Below are positions 11,505-21,944 of a stretch of 64,000 nt of DNA, piece after piece. The notes under the pieces were generated by a model. That model saw only the letters and a program-made list of their open reading frames with translations, was not told where the DNA came from and did not search any database. Location of the stretch: positions 1-64,000 of the forward strand of contig JAMZAV010003260.1 of the NCBI GenBank assembly GCA_024449915.1, written 5' to 3'. The position numbers and the translations under genes were made by a program. Within the stretch, counting starts at the first letter, position 1, and each line of letters starts with the position of its first letter. The DNA comes from Sweltsa coloradensis (lineage: Eukaryota; Arthropoda; Insecta; Plecoptera; Chloroperlidae).

Positions 11505-12188
11505 GGGCAATTGAATCATGCTAGATGATATAGTACATAGTCACAGTATACACCATTTGGTAATATATTTTCTATTCTAGGCCAGTTAGATTAAAATAGA
11601 ATATTATAATGAAGTGCCTCATTGGCTTGTCATATATATATTATTTTTGTCAAGTATTTTCACAAGCAGAAACATATGAAAAAAAAAAGAGTACATATTT
11701 CATTTGCTGTAATGGATAATTCACATTTGCAGATCTTATTTACAGAAGGAAGTAGGTGAAATATTTAGAACGAACAGTTAAAACAATAATTAAAAAACAA
11801 GACAGAAATCACATTGGTTATGGACCAGTAATATCACATTTTTCTTTGATCCTGTCTTAGGTTAAAAATGATTTTCAAAGTGTCACATGTTGGTTGTCTT
11901 CAAAATAACAAAAAAAACAGAGGCGACAGTGTCAGATATGGAACAGCCTTTTCACACTCGCTTCACATCACAATCTTGTACTGTAATTAGTTCACATTAG
12001 AAGGTCTCATTTAGAAAATTAAAATTAAAATTAAAATTAAGAAGGAAACAGGTACATAATTTGGAGTGTAGGCCTACAATTTAAACAGTCTGTTTCTTAT
12101 ATTAGAAACTCTTCTATTTTATAGAAAGCACTATCCACGAAGTATTTCCTTAGAGTTGTTTTAAAACATGTTGGTATTGATGATATTT

Positions 12189-13060
12189 TGTTTGATCTAT
12201 GCTTCTATCATTTATGCTTCAACGCATGGTTTAGTCTGCATGAATTAATTAAAAATCACAATAAGCAATTAAATTGATATAAAGTGGCCGAAAAAGTAGT
12301 GCAGGAAGGCAATTTTGAACTTGAAATCATTTTTATTATAATCTTTCAATATGTAACGAAAACCTCTTGTCCTCAGATTTATGCTTCAACGCATGGTTTA
12401 GGCTACATGAATTAATTAAAAATCACAAAAGGTAATTAAATTGATACAAAGTGGCCGAAAAAGTAGTGCAGGAAGGCAATTTTGAACTTAAAATCATTTT
12501 TATTATAATCTTTCAATATTTAACGAAAACCTCTTGTCGTCAGATTTTTGGTTCAACGCATGGTTTGGGCGTTATGAATTAATTAAAAATTAAAATTGTT
12601 AATTAATGCGATTAAGTGACCGATAAAGTCGTGCAGGAAGGAAATTTTGAAACTGAAATAACTTTTTTTACTAACATAATGTTGTTGGCTAACACCTCTA
12701 GCCGTCAGATTTTTGGTTCAACGCATGGTTTGGGCGTTATGAAATAATTAAAATTACAATTGGAAATTTATTTATTATATATTTAATATATTTATAAAGT
12801 GACTTATTAAGTAGTGCATGAAGTAAATTTTGAAATTCAAACAACTATGATATTAAACAATTTTCTAACACCTACAACCATATGGTGTCGGTTCCGTGCT
12901 GCAACGCAAGGTTTAGGCATGATGAATTAATTAATGTTACAATTGGTTATTATACTGATATAGATTGAGTGCGGGAAGTAAATTTGGAAATTAAATAATT
13001 TCTACTACCTCCCATCTCAGATTTACGTTTCAACACTTAGTTGAGGCATAAATAAGTCTA
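12189..13060 (+). repeat. 168-bp satellite array, continuation and divergent edge
   Basis: Resumes mid-unit after the insertion. The first two units are close to those at 7000-7500; later units (12560-13050) drift increasingly, for example TTTTTGGTTCAACGCATGG and GTTCCGTGCTGCAACGCAAG, as expected at an array edge that no longer exchanges with the core. Confidence 0.85.
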
Positions 13061-13639
13061 GTCTAGTTACAAGGCTAGTTCCTGTGACGGTAGGCAACTT
13101 GCGTTACACGCACGCGAGGCCGGCGGAGGGCACTCTTCGCCGGGCGGCCACCCACTATGTTATGCAGGGAATTTCTCTATGGTGTCACTGTAGGGTACAA
13201 AAGGGGTATTCGCCGATGAGATAGCGGTCTGAAAATCTTTCAGGACACTCTAAGCTTGTCGCCGTAATCGTTTGTAAGAGTTGCGAGCGCCACACCTCGA
13301 TAGGTGGTCACTTTAGGCGACTTTTTGGATGGTTCCGAAAATATACTTGCCGGCCAGATGGGTGTCTGAACATCTGAAGGACACTTGCATTGTCGTTACC
13401 GACGTTACGTTTCAGGTTTTTTCATCTGGAAGATCCCAGGTCGACGAAATCTTGGACACCGCCGGCGAGAATTTTTTCACTGTGATGCGAAAAAAATGCT
13501 TATCCATCCATGCCTACCTACCTCTAACATTATGTAACCAGTAACCTTACCCTGATCTTACTTCGCAAATTTTTCTAGTCTTCTGGATGTGCCGCTTGTA
13601 TATAGCAACACCTTTCTTTCGAGGACACACTTCACTTCA
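13061..13639. other. Unassigned GC-richer segment
   Basis: 13090-13330 is richer in CpG than its surroundings (CGCACGCGAGGCCGGCGGAG). It has short similar phrases in tandem (TTTCAGGACACTC near 13237 and CATCTGAAGGACACTTG near 13371). The open frame at 13329-13544 shows no domain. Confidence 0.25.
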
Positions 13640-13836
13640 ATCTAGTACGAAGCTTGCGGATGGTCAAAATTTCAACTCAATCCGAGTCTTCGCTCGAACG
13701 TTATGGCGAGACATACAAACAAACAAACAAAAAACAAAAAAAAACAAAACAAAAACAAAAAAACAAAAAAACAAAACCAGTGACTAATTTTTCCGGCAGA
13801 GTCAAATGGAAACGCTCCCTTCGCTTGCTTAATAAT
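13640..13836 (-). mobile_element. CTAG-ended element fragment, 5' end only
   Basis: Reverse complement of 3504-3690: AAGCTTGCGGATGG, AAATTTCAACTC, the CAAACAAACAAA tract, GTGACTAATTTTTCCGGCAG, TCAAATGGAAACGCTCCC, ending in CGCTTGCTT. It carries the 5' end and about 190 bp of body; the 3' CTAG end is missing. Confidence 0.6.
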
Positions 13837-14149
13837 CGGTTTATGTATGCATACATTGTTAATTAATTAAATACAAGTCAATATTAAATAATATGTACAT
13901 TAGTATCATAAGAAGCCCACAAAATCATCAAAATACTTGTGAGCAAATGATATTGATATTGATAAGCAATGATACAGCCATTGCTGAACCGGTTACTCAT
14001 GATTTCATACTAGGTGGTTTGGCCGTGAGGGTGAGGGGAGGGGTACCCGCAGAAGTTATTACAACAACCCAACCCCGCGGAGCGGAGTCTGAATTCAACT
14101 CTAGACTAAATTAAAGATAGGATAATAGGCCTACAGTTACATATAAATG

Positions 14150-14405
14150 GCATAAACGCATGTGGACGATTTGCAAGCTCTACTAAAAGTGGTGGCTTAG
14201 GCGTTCGAGTCCCGGCAAGACCAGCAATCCTGACTGAAAGTTTTTCCCGAGGTTTTTCTCGTCAGTAGTTTTCCTCATCGCGAATGCAAGGAATTGAGTC
14301 TAGCTCCAACTCCAATTTACCTATTATTTAATACAATCCAGAAATTAAAAAAGTCCGCCCCGACCGGGACTCGAACCACGGATCTCCCACATTCCCATCA
14401 GGACG
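14150..14405. mobile_element. tRNA-derived SINE-like modules, two in inverted arrangement
   Basis: On the plus strand, GGCTTAGGCGTTCGAGTCCC at 14190 resembles a pol III B box followed by a conserved-looking tail (GTTTTTCCCGAGGTTTTTCT). On the minus strand, 14355-14385 reads GGTTCGAGTCCCGGTCGGGG, another B-box region. Neither folds as a complete tRNA by eye, so these are SINE remnants rather than tRNA genes. Confidence 0.45.
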
Positions 14406-14550
14406 GGTACATTAATTAAATCTCTGAATTGTAGTTGCATTATACATCTGAATGGATGGAACAGCACTGCAACGAAATCTGTTGCCTTTGAACTGTCCAC
14501 CAAACATTAATAATAATGTCATTACCTTATGCAGGTATGAGCAAGGGTTT

Positions 14551-14664
14551 ATTTCTCAATTTGGTTAATCGGGAAACACTCCCGTAGATTTTAATTTCTG
14601 AATTGTATTAAATAATAACAATTACACCTACGGGAGTGTTTCCCGATTAACCAAATTGAGAAAT
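14551..14664. repeat. Perfect 37-bp inverted repeat (hairpin)
   Basis: Arms 14551-14587 (ATTTCTCAATTTGGTTAATC then GGGAAACACTCCCGTAG) and 14628-14664 are exact reverse complements, separated by 40 AT-rich bases. No mismatch was found. It could be the core of a small foldback MITE or a transcribed hairpin; no target duplication is apparent. Confidence 0.9.
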
Positions 14665-14715
14665 CCAATTTACCTACTTACTACTTGAAGAGAATACGGT
14701 CCGTCGAGTAAACTG

Positions 14716-15739
14716 ATGTGTTCTATAATCTATACAGTGGACATTATTTACGAATCTTTTTTTGCAAGCTCTTCTCAATGTACAATAGTTAATTTGTATG
14801 ACGATCCGACCCATGACGAATCCCGCACATCTGGAATGGTTTACCACTCATTCTTGCCCCCCAACCCCCTCATTCATTATAAATGCGGCCTTCGAACATG
14901 CCTGTATAAAAAAGAAGGCCATCCGCCACACCTCTAACCAGCCGTCGAAAAACCCCTGGACCAGACCTCCTTGGAAAAAAGTATGGCAAGTAGCATACCT
15001 CACAGGCGTGTCACATACTTGTTAGTACTCTGTACTAGGCATGCTGGTGCTTCAAGAAGATGCATTTACTGCAAGCAACATGCAACACCCCCATCAAGAT
15101 GACTCTGCAAGTAATACATTTCAAATAACTAACTAATTTTTTGTGAAAAGGTATGCAATGTCTAAAGTAAGGAATTTATTCAAACGAAGCGTATTAGTGA
15201 CTGTCACACTTTGTTTGTCAGTAAGTCCAGCTTTCAAACCAGCAAAAAAAGAGTGCACGTGCGTCCGCGCTCTTGACATGGTTCCTCAAACCCACGTATG
15301 TGCCGAACTGTCAGCTGTCACTGTCATCCAACAGTCTTCTGAATACGCATGCTTTTGTGTTTACGTCGATTCATTAGGACACGTGCTTTCCCGAAGTGAC
15401 ATATGGCATCTGACAAATCAATTCCATGACCATCCTCATTTAATTGAATACGCCATCCAGCAGATCAATGACAATATCTCAATAGAAGAATTTCGACAAA
15501 TAGCAAACTGGATTACTTCGATACATCGTAACCACAAAATGAGCCGTCCGTGTATACGATTAGGGCGTTGGTCCGGAGCTGTACGAGGATGTGGACGTGG
15601 GTTCGAATCTCGCATAAGTTATGTGTTGTTTATAATTGTCCTTACCCGTCAAGATTTAAAAGAAACCATTAGTTGGATGAGCGAAGCGAAGACTTCAATT
15701 TCATTTTCGTTTTTTTTTCCACTTACGTTACCCCAATAA
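14716..15739 (+). other. Open frames without recognisable domain
   Basis: Several overlapping plus-strand frames, the longest 15143-15739 (198 codons from ATG). It is cysteine-rich near the N-terminus (ECTCVRALD, YACFCVYVD), but its last third is a translation of a tRNA-like SINE (GRGFESRIS) and of the next mobile element (WMSEAKTSISF). That argues against an intact gene. 14980-15060 contains SRRCIYCKQH in another frame, which might be a leftover transposase zinc knuckle. I would not call a gene here. Confidence 0.2.
15545..15620 (+). mobile_element. tRNA-like SINE remnant
   Basis: GGGCGTTGGTCCGGAGCTG could be a degenerate A box and GGGTTCGAATCTCGC is a good B box, about 35 bp apart. The cloverleaf stems do not pair, so this is a SINE head rather than a tRNA gene. 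Confidence 0.4.
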
Positions 15740-16180
15740 AAATAGCTCGAGTGTTTTGTTTTTGTTAGTTTTTTTGTCTGTTCGCTCTCTACCGGGCAAA
15801 CGGCATAATGCGATCTTGATGGAAATTGGAGGGGACCTTCAAAATCTGTTAACTTAGACTTGCCACGTTTTTGGGTACAATCGATCAAATATTTCTTATT
15901 ATTATCATACTTTTACGATTTTTTTCGATTTTTAATTAGAAATTTTCGTGATATTTCTCAAACGGCTGCTCCGATCTTGATGAAACTGTATGGGAACGTT
16001 AAAATCACTGAAATTTTGATTTAAGAGATTTGAAAAATATTTTTCATAGAAATCGTACTTTTACGATTTTTTCACGATTTTTACCGATCTTGATGAAACT
16101 TTATGAGAACGTTTAAAATCACTGAAATTATAAATGTTTTTAGAGACATTTGAAAAACTAATCCATAGAAATAAAGGTTT
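15673..16180 (+). mobile_element. CTAG-ended element, copy 2 (3' end missing)
   Basis: 5' end TTGGATGAGCGAAGCGAAGA then CTTCAATTTCATTTT. The body has ACCGGGCAAACGGCATAATG, GATCTTGATGGAAATTGG, ACAATCGATCAAATATTTCT and repeated TTTTACGATTTTTT phrases shared with the copy at 26146-26897. The similarity fades near 16180 and no CTAG end was found. Confidence 0.6.
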
Positions 16181-17039
16181 TAAAATAGAGTTTTGAAGAT
16201 TAACAACCTCCCTAGCTATTTTCAAATTTCAATATAAACAATTTCCATTTTAAAATATGAAAATTTCTTAATTAATTTTTTCACTTTTTAAATTTCAGCT
16301 ATCAAGTGTATTTTAAATAAAAAGAATCGCATGTAATCACTATAAAAAACCAATCATCATTTATCAAATTTTCCCCTTTTAAATTTAAACTAAAAGTGAA
16401 AAATTAGAAATAAACTTTAAGCTATTATAGCTTAAATTCAAAATTTTAAAGTACAATTATCAAAACCTATTAATTAAAGATGTTGCCGCTTATTTAAAAC
16501 GAATGGGTTTTGGTATTAAAGATAATTAAGTTTAAGTTCCTACGTGGAGGTTTTTTTCATAGAGGGTTTCTCTAGCATTGACATCACATGTTTTAAATGC
16601 ACTCATATTTTTTAACGACGAACTTCGAAACCCTTCCTGGACTTCGCCCGTGACCGGAGGGAAGACCAGCTCAGTTGGCAATTCAAACCTCGTGCAAAAC
16701 GATAGATAAAGGGTATCGGAGGGGGTGTTTTGAAGGAAAAATCTACAGTGGTGTGCCTTTACACTTGTTAGGGAGGAGCTAGGCTGTCCGTACTTTTGAG
16801 AATATAAAACTCCTGAACAGCGTGGACCGGACATTGGTTACGGTGGGAGAATACGGCCTCTTGCCCCGTCGAGTGAGTCCGAAAATAGGCCCATTAGAAG
16901 CCTGTGTGAGTGAAATCCGCAGTTTTTTAAAGTTAAAATTAAAAGGCTATTGAAGGGTTAATTCTTCGGATACAAAAAATCAAGTGGTATGTAAAAATAT
17001 TTATGTGTAATTACTTTGTGTGTTGGGTTTTTTATTTGT
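16181..17039. other. AT-rich unassigned DNA
   Basis: 16200-16500 is extremely A+T rich with runs such as TTTAAAATATGAAAATTTC. 16530-16900 is more balanced and contains an open minus-strand frame of 100 codons (16532-16834) with no domain. Nothing else seen. Confidence 0.25.
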
Positions 17040-17300
17040 TATTTGCGCATCCATATCCAACGGTACGTGGTGCCTATGTCACAATTTGAATATTAATTGA
17101 TTCGACATTTTGTTTCTTCTGCGCATCTCAACCCAAACGTTACTGACGTGCCATTCACAAATTTAAATAAAATTTGATTCGACGATTTTTTGTTATTCTG
17201 CGCATCCATATCCGAACTTTCAGTACGTCCTATGTCACAAATTTGAATTTTAAATTGTTCAAAACATTTTGTGTTCTTCTGCGCATCCATATCCAAACAT
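17040..17300. repeat. 80-bp tandem repeat, about 3 units
   Basis: TTCTGCGCATCCATATCC-type heads recur at about 17044, 17120, 17199 and 17280, each followed by a CCTATGTCACAAATTTGAAT-like stretch and GATTCGACATTTTGT. The units differ by 10-20 percent by eye. Confidence 0.75.
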
Positions 17301-18024
17301 TACAATAAAGTGCCTCATATCCCCGTTTGGCAATCAATTCTTAATTTCTTATACAAACTGGCTGGCTTTTCCGCTCTTAAATTGGTTACGCATCACCGTG
17401 CGTTTCCGTGCGACCCAAAAACTGTGAGGAGTGTCTGCTTCTGCGCATCAGCTGATGGGCCGCCGCACCACTCGACTTCAGTTTCCCATGTGGGCCTGCT
17501 GGTTACTACGGTCCGGTCGGGATTACGCATCGCATTTTTTTGGGGAAATAAATAGTGAGTACCAAACTTTTTAATAACCAGTACTTTAAATTCACATCAT
17601 TTTTTTAAAAATTAAAAAAAAATAATTATAAAATTTTGGATGGGTTTAAAAAGATGTATGGATAGGGAGGTGGACTAGCCAATGGGAATTTAGCATTTAT
17701 AAAAGAAAGGATCCTTGGCAGGTATTGCTTTTTTAATTGTCTTTTTTTTTTTATTTACAATATATCCAGTCTGAGGAAATCATTCTCAAGTTTTATAATT
17801 TATAGACTTGATCCCTTTTTGAAAACCCCTTACTATAAGTTTGTTTTTTTAGGAATTTTTTTAAATTTAAAAATTTAAATTTAAATTTAATTATATTAAT
17901 AATTAATTAATTAAAATTTTTTTTTTATTAATTAAGAAATTTTTTTTCTTCGGCAATTTTGGCTAGACCCTTTTATTTCATTGTTTATTAGACCTCCTGT
18001 GTCCGGGGAAATTACCACAGGGAG
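17301..18024. other. Unassigned, with long A/T tracts
   Basis: 17400-17540 is of mixed composition with no domain in any frame. 17580-17960 is nearly pure A/T (TTTAAATTTAAAAATTTAAA and AATTAATTAATTAAAATTTT). Nothing annotated. Confidence 0.25.
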
Positions 18025-18312
18025 TGAAACTTACAGTCTTTTTAGGTGTATAATAAATTAGGCCCTAACAAGTAAGTATTGAAAATTGAAACATCACCCA
18101 CAATGCGTACAAAAACCAAATTCCGGCCACCAATATTTTTCATTCTATTTAAATTGTATACCATGGAATTAACACTGTATAAAAAAACCTAATTTAACAA
18201 AAATGATTAAGCAATGGGACTTAAAAAAGTAAAGAGATCCCACGCATACTAAAGACTTACAAAAAAGCTCATCCGTCAACGCGACAAAAAAAGCGTTCGC
18301 GAAGCGGCCTAT
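18025..18312 (+). mobile_element. CTAG-ended element, 3' fragment (copy 3)
   Basis: TTTAGGTGTATAATAAATTA, then AAAAAGCTCATCCGTCAACG and AAGCGTTCGCGAAGCGGCCT matches the 3' ends at 19052 and 26897. The terminal tetranucleotide here is CTAT instead of CTAG. The 5' part is missing. Confidence 0.5.
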
Positions 18313-18461
18313 TAGAAATACTATGGTGCATAATGAGCTTATAAATATCAATTTTGCGGGGTAGATTGAATCTTTATTGGTACCAATCGGTGTTCATTTG
18401 TTGTTTTATTGTAATCGCCTATAATAAAAAATATAACGATGAAAACTCATTTACGATTTTT

Positions 18462-19052
18462 ATTGGATGAGCGAAGCGAAGATTTCCATTTCACTGACCC
18501 CTCAAAAAATTTAGCTCCAATGTTTTTTTTGTTTGTTTGTGTTTTTTTTCCGTTTTTCTGTCCGTTTGTTCCACGTTTCCGGGAAAAGGCATAGCTTTCC
18601 TGATAAAAATTGGGGGGGACCTTCGAATCTCGAATTTGACCTCCACTTTTTTTGGGTACAATACAATCGAAAAATTTTTCTCAAAATATCGTACTTTTAA
18701 AGATTTTTTTTTCGTTTTTTAGGCGATTTTTTTCGACTTTGGGCCGATTCTGACCAAACGGGGGGGGCCAAGGGGGGTCTTTATTGACAGGGACATTAAG
18801 GGAAGGTGATGTATTCTTTTTGAAAAAAAATTGAAAAAGTTAGTCAAATCTATAGAAAAAAGGGTTTAAAATATGATTTTTTTTTTTTTAGGTTTATAAT
18901 AAAAATTTAAAACAAGTAAAAAGAACTTGACAACAATCACCTACAAGCTTTCCCAAAAAAGCATTTGAAAAGGAAAGGGGTTCTACGCAAACTAAAAATT
19001 ACAAAAAATTCACCCATCAACGCACTAAAAAAAACGTTCCGAAGCGGCCTAG
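18462..19052 (+). mobile_element. CTAG-ended element, copy 4 (both ends present)
   Basis: 5' end TTGGATGAGCGAAGCGAAGA then TTTCCATTTCACTG; 3' end CATCAACGCACTAAAAAAAA then CGTTCCGAAGCGGCCTAG. The interior has inflated G and T runs relative to the copy at 26146-26897, either divergence or homopolymer sequencing error. Confidence 0.65.
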
Positions 19053-19459
19053 TATAATATAATATTATTTTGTTGATTTTAAGATGGTTACCCATGGATT
19101 TGTGTTTGAATATCCATGCCGTGCTCTTCACTGGATCATCTAGGGTGGATGTATGTCAATTATTGTCAATAAAACACTCAAGTCCTGCACTCTGAAGACG
19201 GAAACATAAATAATGAGACACCAGGGGGTGGGTCTAGAAGAGGGTGCTTGAGTAGACAATGGCGCTAGCTCGACTACACAGTGTTAAAAGCAACAGTTTT
19301 TTTAGGACGGCTCCAAAGAAAGAAACCATTTCAAACCCCAATAACATAGGGGATAACTATTCGGCTTCCAAACCGGGATCTGAACTTTGATTGGAAATAA
19401 ACCAATACTCCCACGACTACGAGACCAACAAACCAAAAAATAATACAATATCTAATACA
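19053..19459. other. Spacer with a tRNA-like SINE trace
   Basis: On the minus strand, 19355-19430 reads GGTCTCGTAGTCGTGGGAGT and, further on, AGTTCAGATCCCGGTTTGG, which look like degenerate A and B boxes of a tRNA-derived SINE. Nothing else recognised. Confidence 0.3.
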
Positions 19460-20183
19460 CTAGGAAAACGGGATGAGCGTAATTGGTGCATTGAGCTGCC
19501 ATGTGTTATGTGGATTTTCTGTTTTTCTGTGAAAAAATCATTACTAAGTTGAAGATTTTTTTAAAAATTAATTATAATTAAATAAAAGATAAACTATAAT
19601 TTTTATTTTTTTTTAATTAATAGTAATTTTAAATAAAAAAAAAACCTAAAATTGTGATTTTAAAAGAAAAAATTTTGATTGCGCTCAAATTTTACACGAA
19701 ACATTAATTTTATAAAATTAGGTTCGGAAAAAATTTTTTGAAAGGGTAAAGCTGTAGGTGTTAAGTCGAAGAATTGTTTTAAAAAGAAAAACCATAAATT
19801 TGGATTTTCGTGAGAAAAAATTTTTCGATACCCCCCAAATTTTCCCACGAATATCTTAATTCATAAAATTATGGTTTTTGGAAAAAATCATTAAATCGGG
19901 AAAAACATGTAGGGTATAATCGAAGAAATTTTTAAAATCGAAAAAATCGTTAAATTTCGATTTTTATGAAAATAATTTTCGGTTGCGTCAAAACGGGGCA
20001 GTTCAAAATTCAGAGATTTCGAAGGTCTCCAGAAAATTTCATATCAATTGGAGTATCGGTTTAGCCGGAATCGTGTTAACAAACAGACAAAAATACAAAA
20101 AAAAGAAAAGAATCATTCCGGATTTTTTTCTCTAGTGTAGTGAAATGGAATCTTCGCTTCGCTCGCTCGCTACGCTCATCCAA
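19460..20183 (-). mobile_element. CTAG-ended element, copy 5 (minus orientation)
   Basis: On the minus strand the 5' end is TTGGATGAGCGTAGCGAGCG then AGCGAAGCGAAGATTCCATT; the body includes ATCCGGAATG and ACACGATTCCGGCTAAACCG. The probable 3' end is CATCCCGTTTTCCTAG at 19475-19460. The neighbouring copy at 20305-20777 lies in the opposite orientation about 120 bp away. Confidence 0.55.
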
Positions 20184-20304
20184 CTACGTGGACTTGCCTC
20201 GCTGGTAGATGTGTTTTGTAATTGTGTACGTTTGGTAGATTTGGTGTTTTTGTTGATTTTATAATTTGGTATATTTTAGATTGGTATTTTATAGTGTGTT
20301 CCAT

Positions 20305-20777
20305 TTGGATGAGCGAAGCGTAGATTCCATTTCACTACACTGCAGAAAAAATCCGGAATGTTTTTTTTTCTTTTTTTTCTGTATTTTTGTGTGTTTGCTA
20401 ACACGATTCCGGCTAAACCGATACTCCAAATGCGATGAAATTTTCTGGAGGCCTTCTAACGCCTTTTAACGTGTATCTTAATTTAACTTTAAAAAAAAAT
20501 ACATCAAGCAGGCGGTGACCTAACCAAAGCCATCGCAATTTTACGATTTTTTACGATTTTTTTAAAATTTCTTCGACTTAAAAACATCTACATGCTTTAT
20601 CCGATTGTAATGATTTTTTCACAGAACCTTAATTTTATGAATTTATATATTCGTGTGAAATTTTAGCGCTATCGAAAAATTATTCCTCGGAAAAATCGCA
20701 ATTTTACGCTTTTTTCGTTCAAAAAACATACGCTCATCCAACAACGCGCCTGAAAAAGCGTTTGCGAAGCTTCCTAG
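20305..20777 (+). mobile_element. CTAG-ended element, copy 6 (short, both ends)
   Basis: 5' TTGGATGAGCGAAGCGTAGA; 3' CATCCAACAACGCGCCTG, then AAAAAGCGTTTGCGAAGC and TTCCTAG. At 473 bp it is the most compact copy with both termini, useful as the family reference. Confidence 0.7.
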
Positions 20778-21059
20778 TTCTTTGCAGAACTGCTTTATGG
20801 TAGCACCGATTGAATTTTTCTAACCGAAAGCGCTGACACAGAAAACACTCGTATTGTGAAAAAGATCGGAGTAGGTTTGTATAATGTTAGATTGCTACAA
20901 ATCTTTGATTTCAAGTTCGAAGTGAGAGTTTTCCACGATCTAATATCTCGAGAACGCGTGGACTTGGGACCTTGCGAGGGCACAAAAAAGAAAGCTAGTT
21001 TCAATATGAGTAGTCTCTGTCAATTAGAGGATCGTGCCTACTCTCAAAGTAGGCCAACA
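20778..21059. other. Unassigned
   Basis: Mixed-composition DNA with an open plus-strand frame of 117 codons (20856-21209). It has no recognisable domain and no splice signals worth reporting. Confidence 0.2.
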
Positions 21060-21190
21060 ATCAATCTTTCCTTAAGTCTACTTGGTGCTCCAATAGCAAA
21101 GGTTTCCGTCGCTCGGTCGACCAATCCAAACGCACTACGTCACCCGATGAACCAATCGCGACGGATTTCGTTGCCGCACTTAAAATACGA
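21060..21190. promoter_or_regulatory. CCAAT-box cluster, promoter-like
   Basis: Three CCAAT boxes in 75 bp (GCTCCAATAG at 21087, GACCAATCC at 21120, GAACCAATCG at 21150), with ACTACGTCACCC, a CRE-like motif, between the last two, in a locally CpG-richer patch. No convincing downstream exon on either strand, so this may be a fragment of a transposon promoter. Confidence 0.3.
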
Positions 21191-21944
21191 TTTTGAAATG
21201 CACAGCTAACACGAATATTATCATTCAGCCTGTACATTATCTACTTCCTGAAACTCTATTTTCATCTATTATTTGGACAAGATCTAGTGTGATTCTTGTT
21301 ACGGTATCTTATAAGCTTATATTTATTAAATGCCATTGGTCTATTGGGCAGCTTTTAGTTTGCCTGCAGCTGCAGAAATGAAGAAAATCCTGGAAACAAA
21401 TTCCAGATTTTTTAAACTTATGACAGAGACTTTGATCCATCATTATGACGTAGTGTTGTGCATGTAAACGGCACCTGCAGCTTATAGTGACTTGTAGTGA
21501 GGGCATATAGCTAGGAATAGTGGTAGAATAGTGCAGAATGTGATACTAATTTTTCCTTTGGTGGGAAAATCAGAAATTTTCCGCTCTTTCATCTAAAGGC
21601 TATGCTAAAAAAATCTTAAGGTAACTTCGGGCGGTACGGTTGCCCAAAATTGGTAAGCATTAGGGTACACTTTAACATATATTATGCTGCGGTAAGTTAG
21701 TTCGTAAATATTTGTTCAGGTTAGTCTGCAAAATATTGTACTTTAGTTATGAGGTTAGAAAACAGATGTCTGGCCATTTATTAAAGGAGTTTTATGATTT
21801 TATGACTATTGGGGTAGAAAATAGAAAGTGTTTGCCATTGCCAAGGGAGGTTTTGAGAGATAGTTGTCCAGCTACTGTCTTGCAGAGCACGCGCGTTTTT
21901 GCTGTCGTTGAAGTTGGCAATTGAACCATTCTTAATTGATTGAT
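21191..21944. other. Unassigned
   Basis: No domain, repeat or element ends recognised. Several open frames under 75 codons without features. Confidence 0.2.

Larger units (their letters stand above)
9287..12188 (-). mobile_element. LINE 3' fragment inserted in the satellite, split by a DNA element
   Basis: The left part (9287-9323) is the reverse complement of a 3' end: CAATAAAG then (AAATG)n. The right part (11505-12188), read on the minus strand, includes FKTTLRKYFVDSAFYKIEEF close to a stop, the same C-terminal style as the LINE fragment at 32880-33310. Satellite sequence stops at 9286 (CGTCGTCA) and resumes at 12189 (TTTATGCTTCAACGC), so this whole block is an insertion in one satellite unit. 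The interval 9324-11504 is a second insertion inside it. Confidence 0.6.

Noticed and set aside
15545..15620. tRNA gene
   Set aside because: B box is good but the acceptor, D and anticodon stems do not pair; more likely a SINE head.
15143..15739. 198-codon plus-strand frame as a gene
   Set aside because: No domain, and its 3' third is translated SINE and transposon sequence. Kept only as a low-confidence note.
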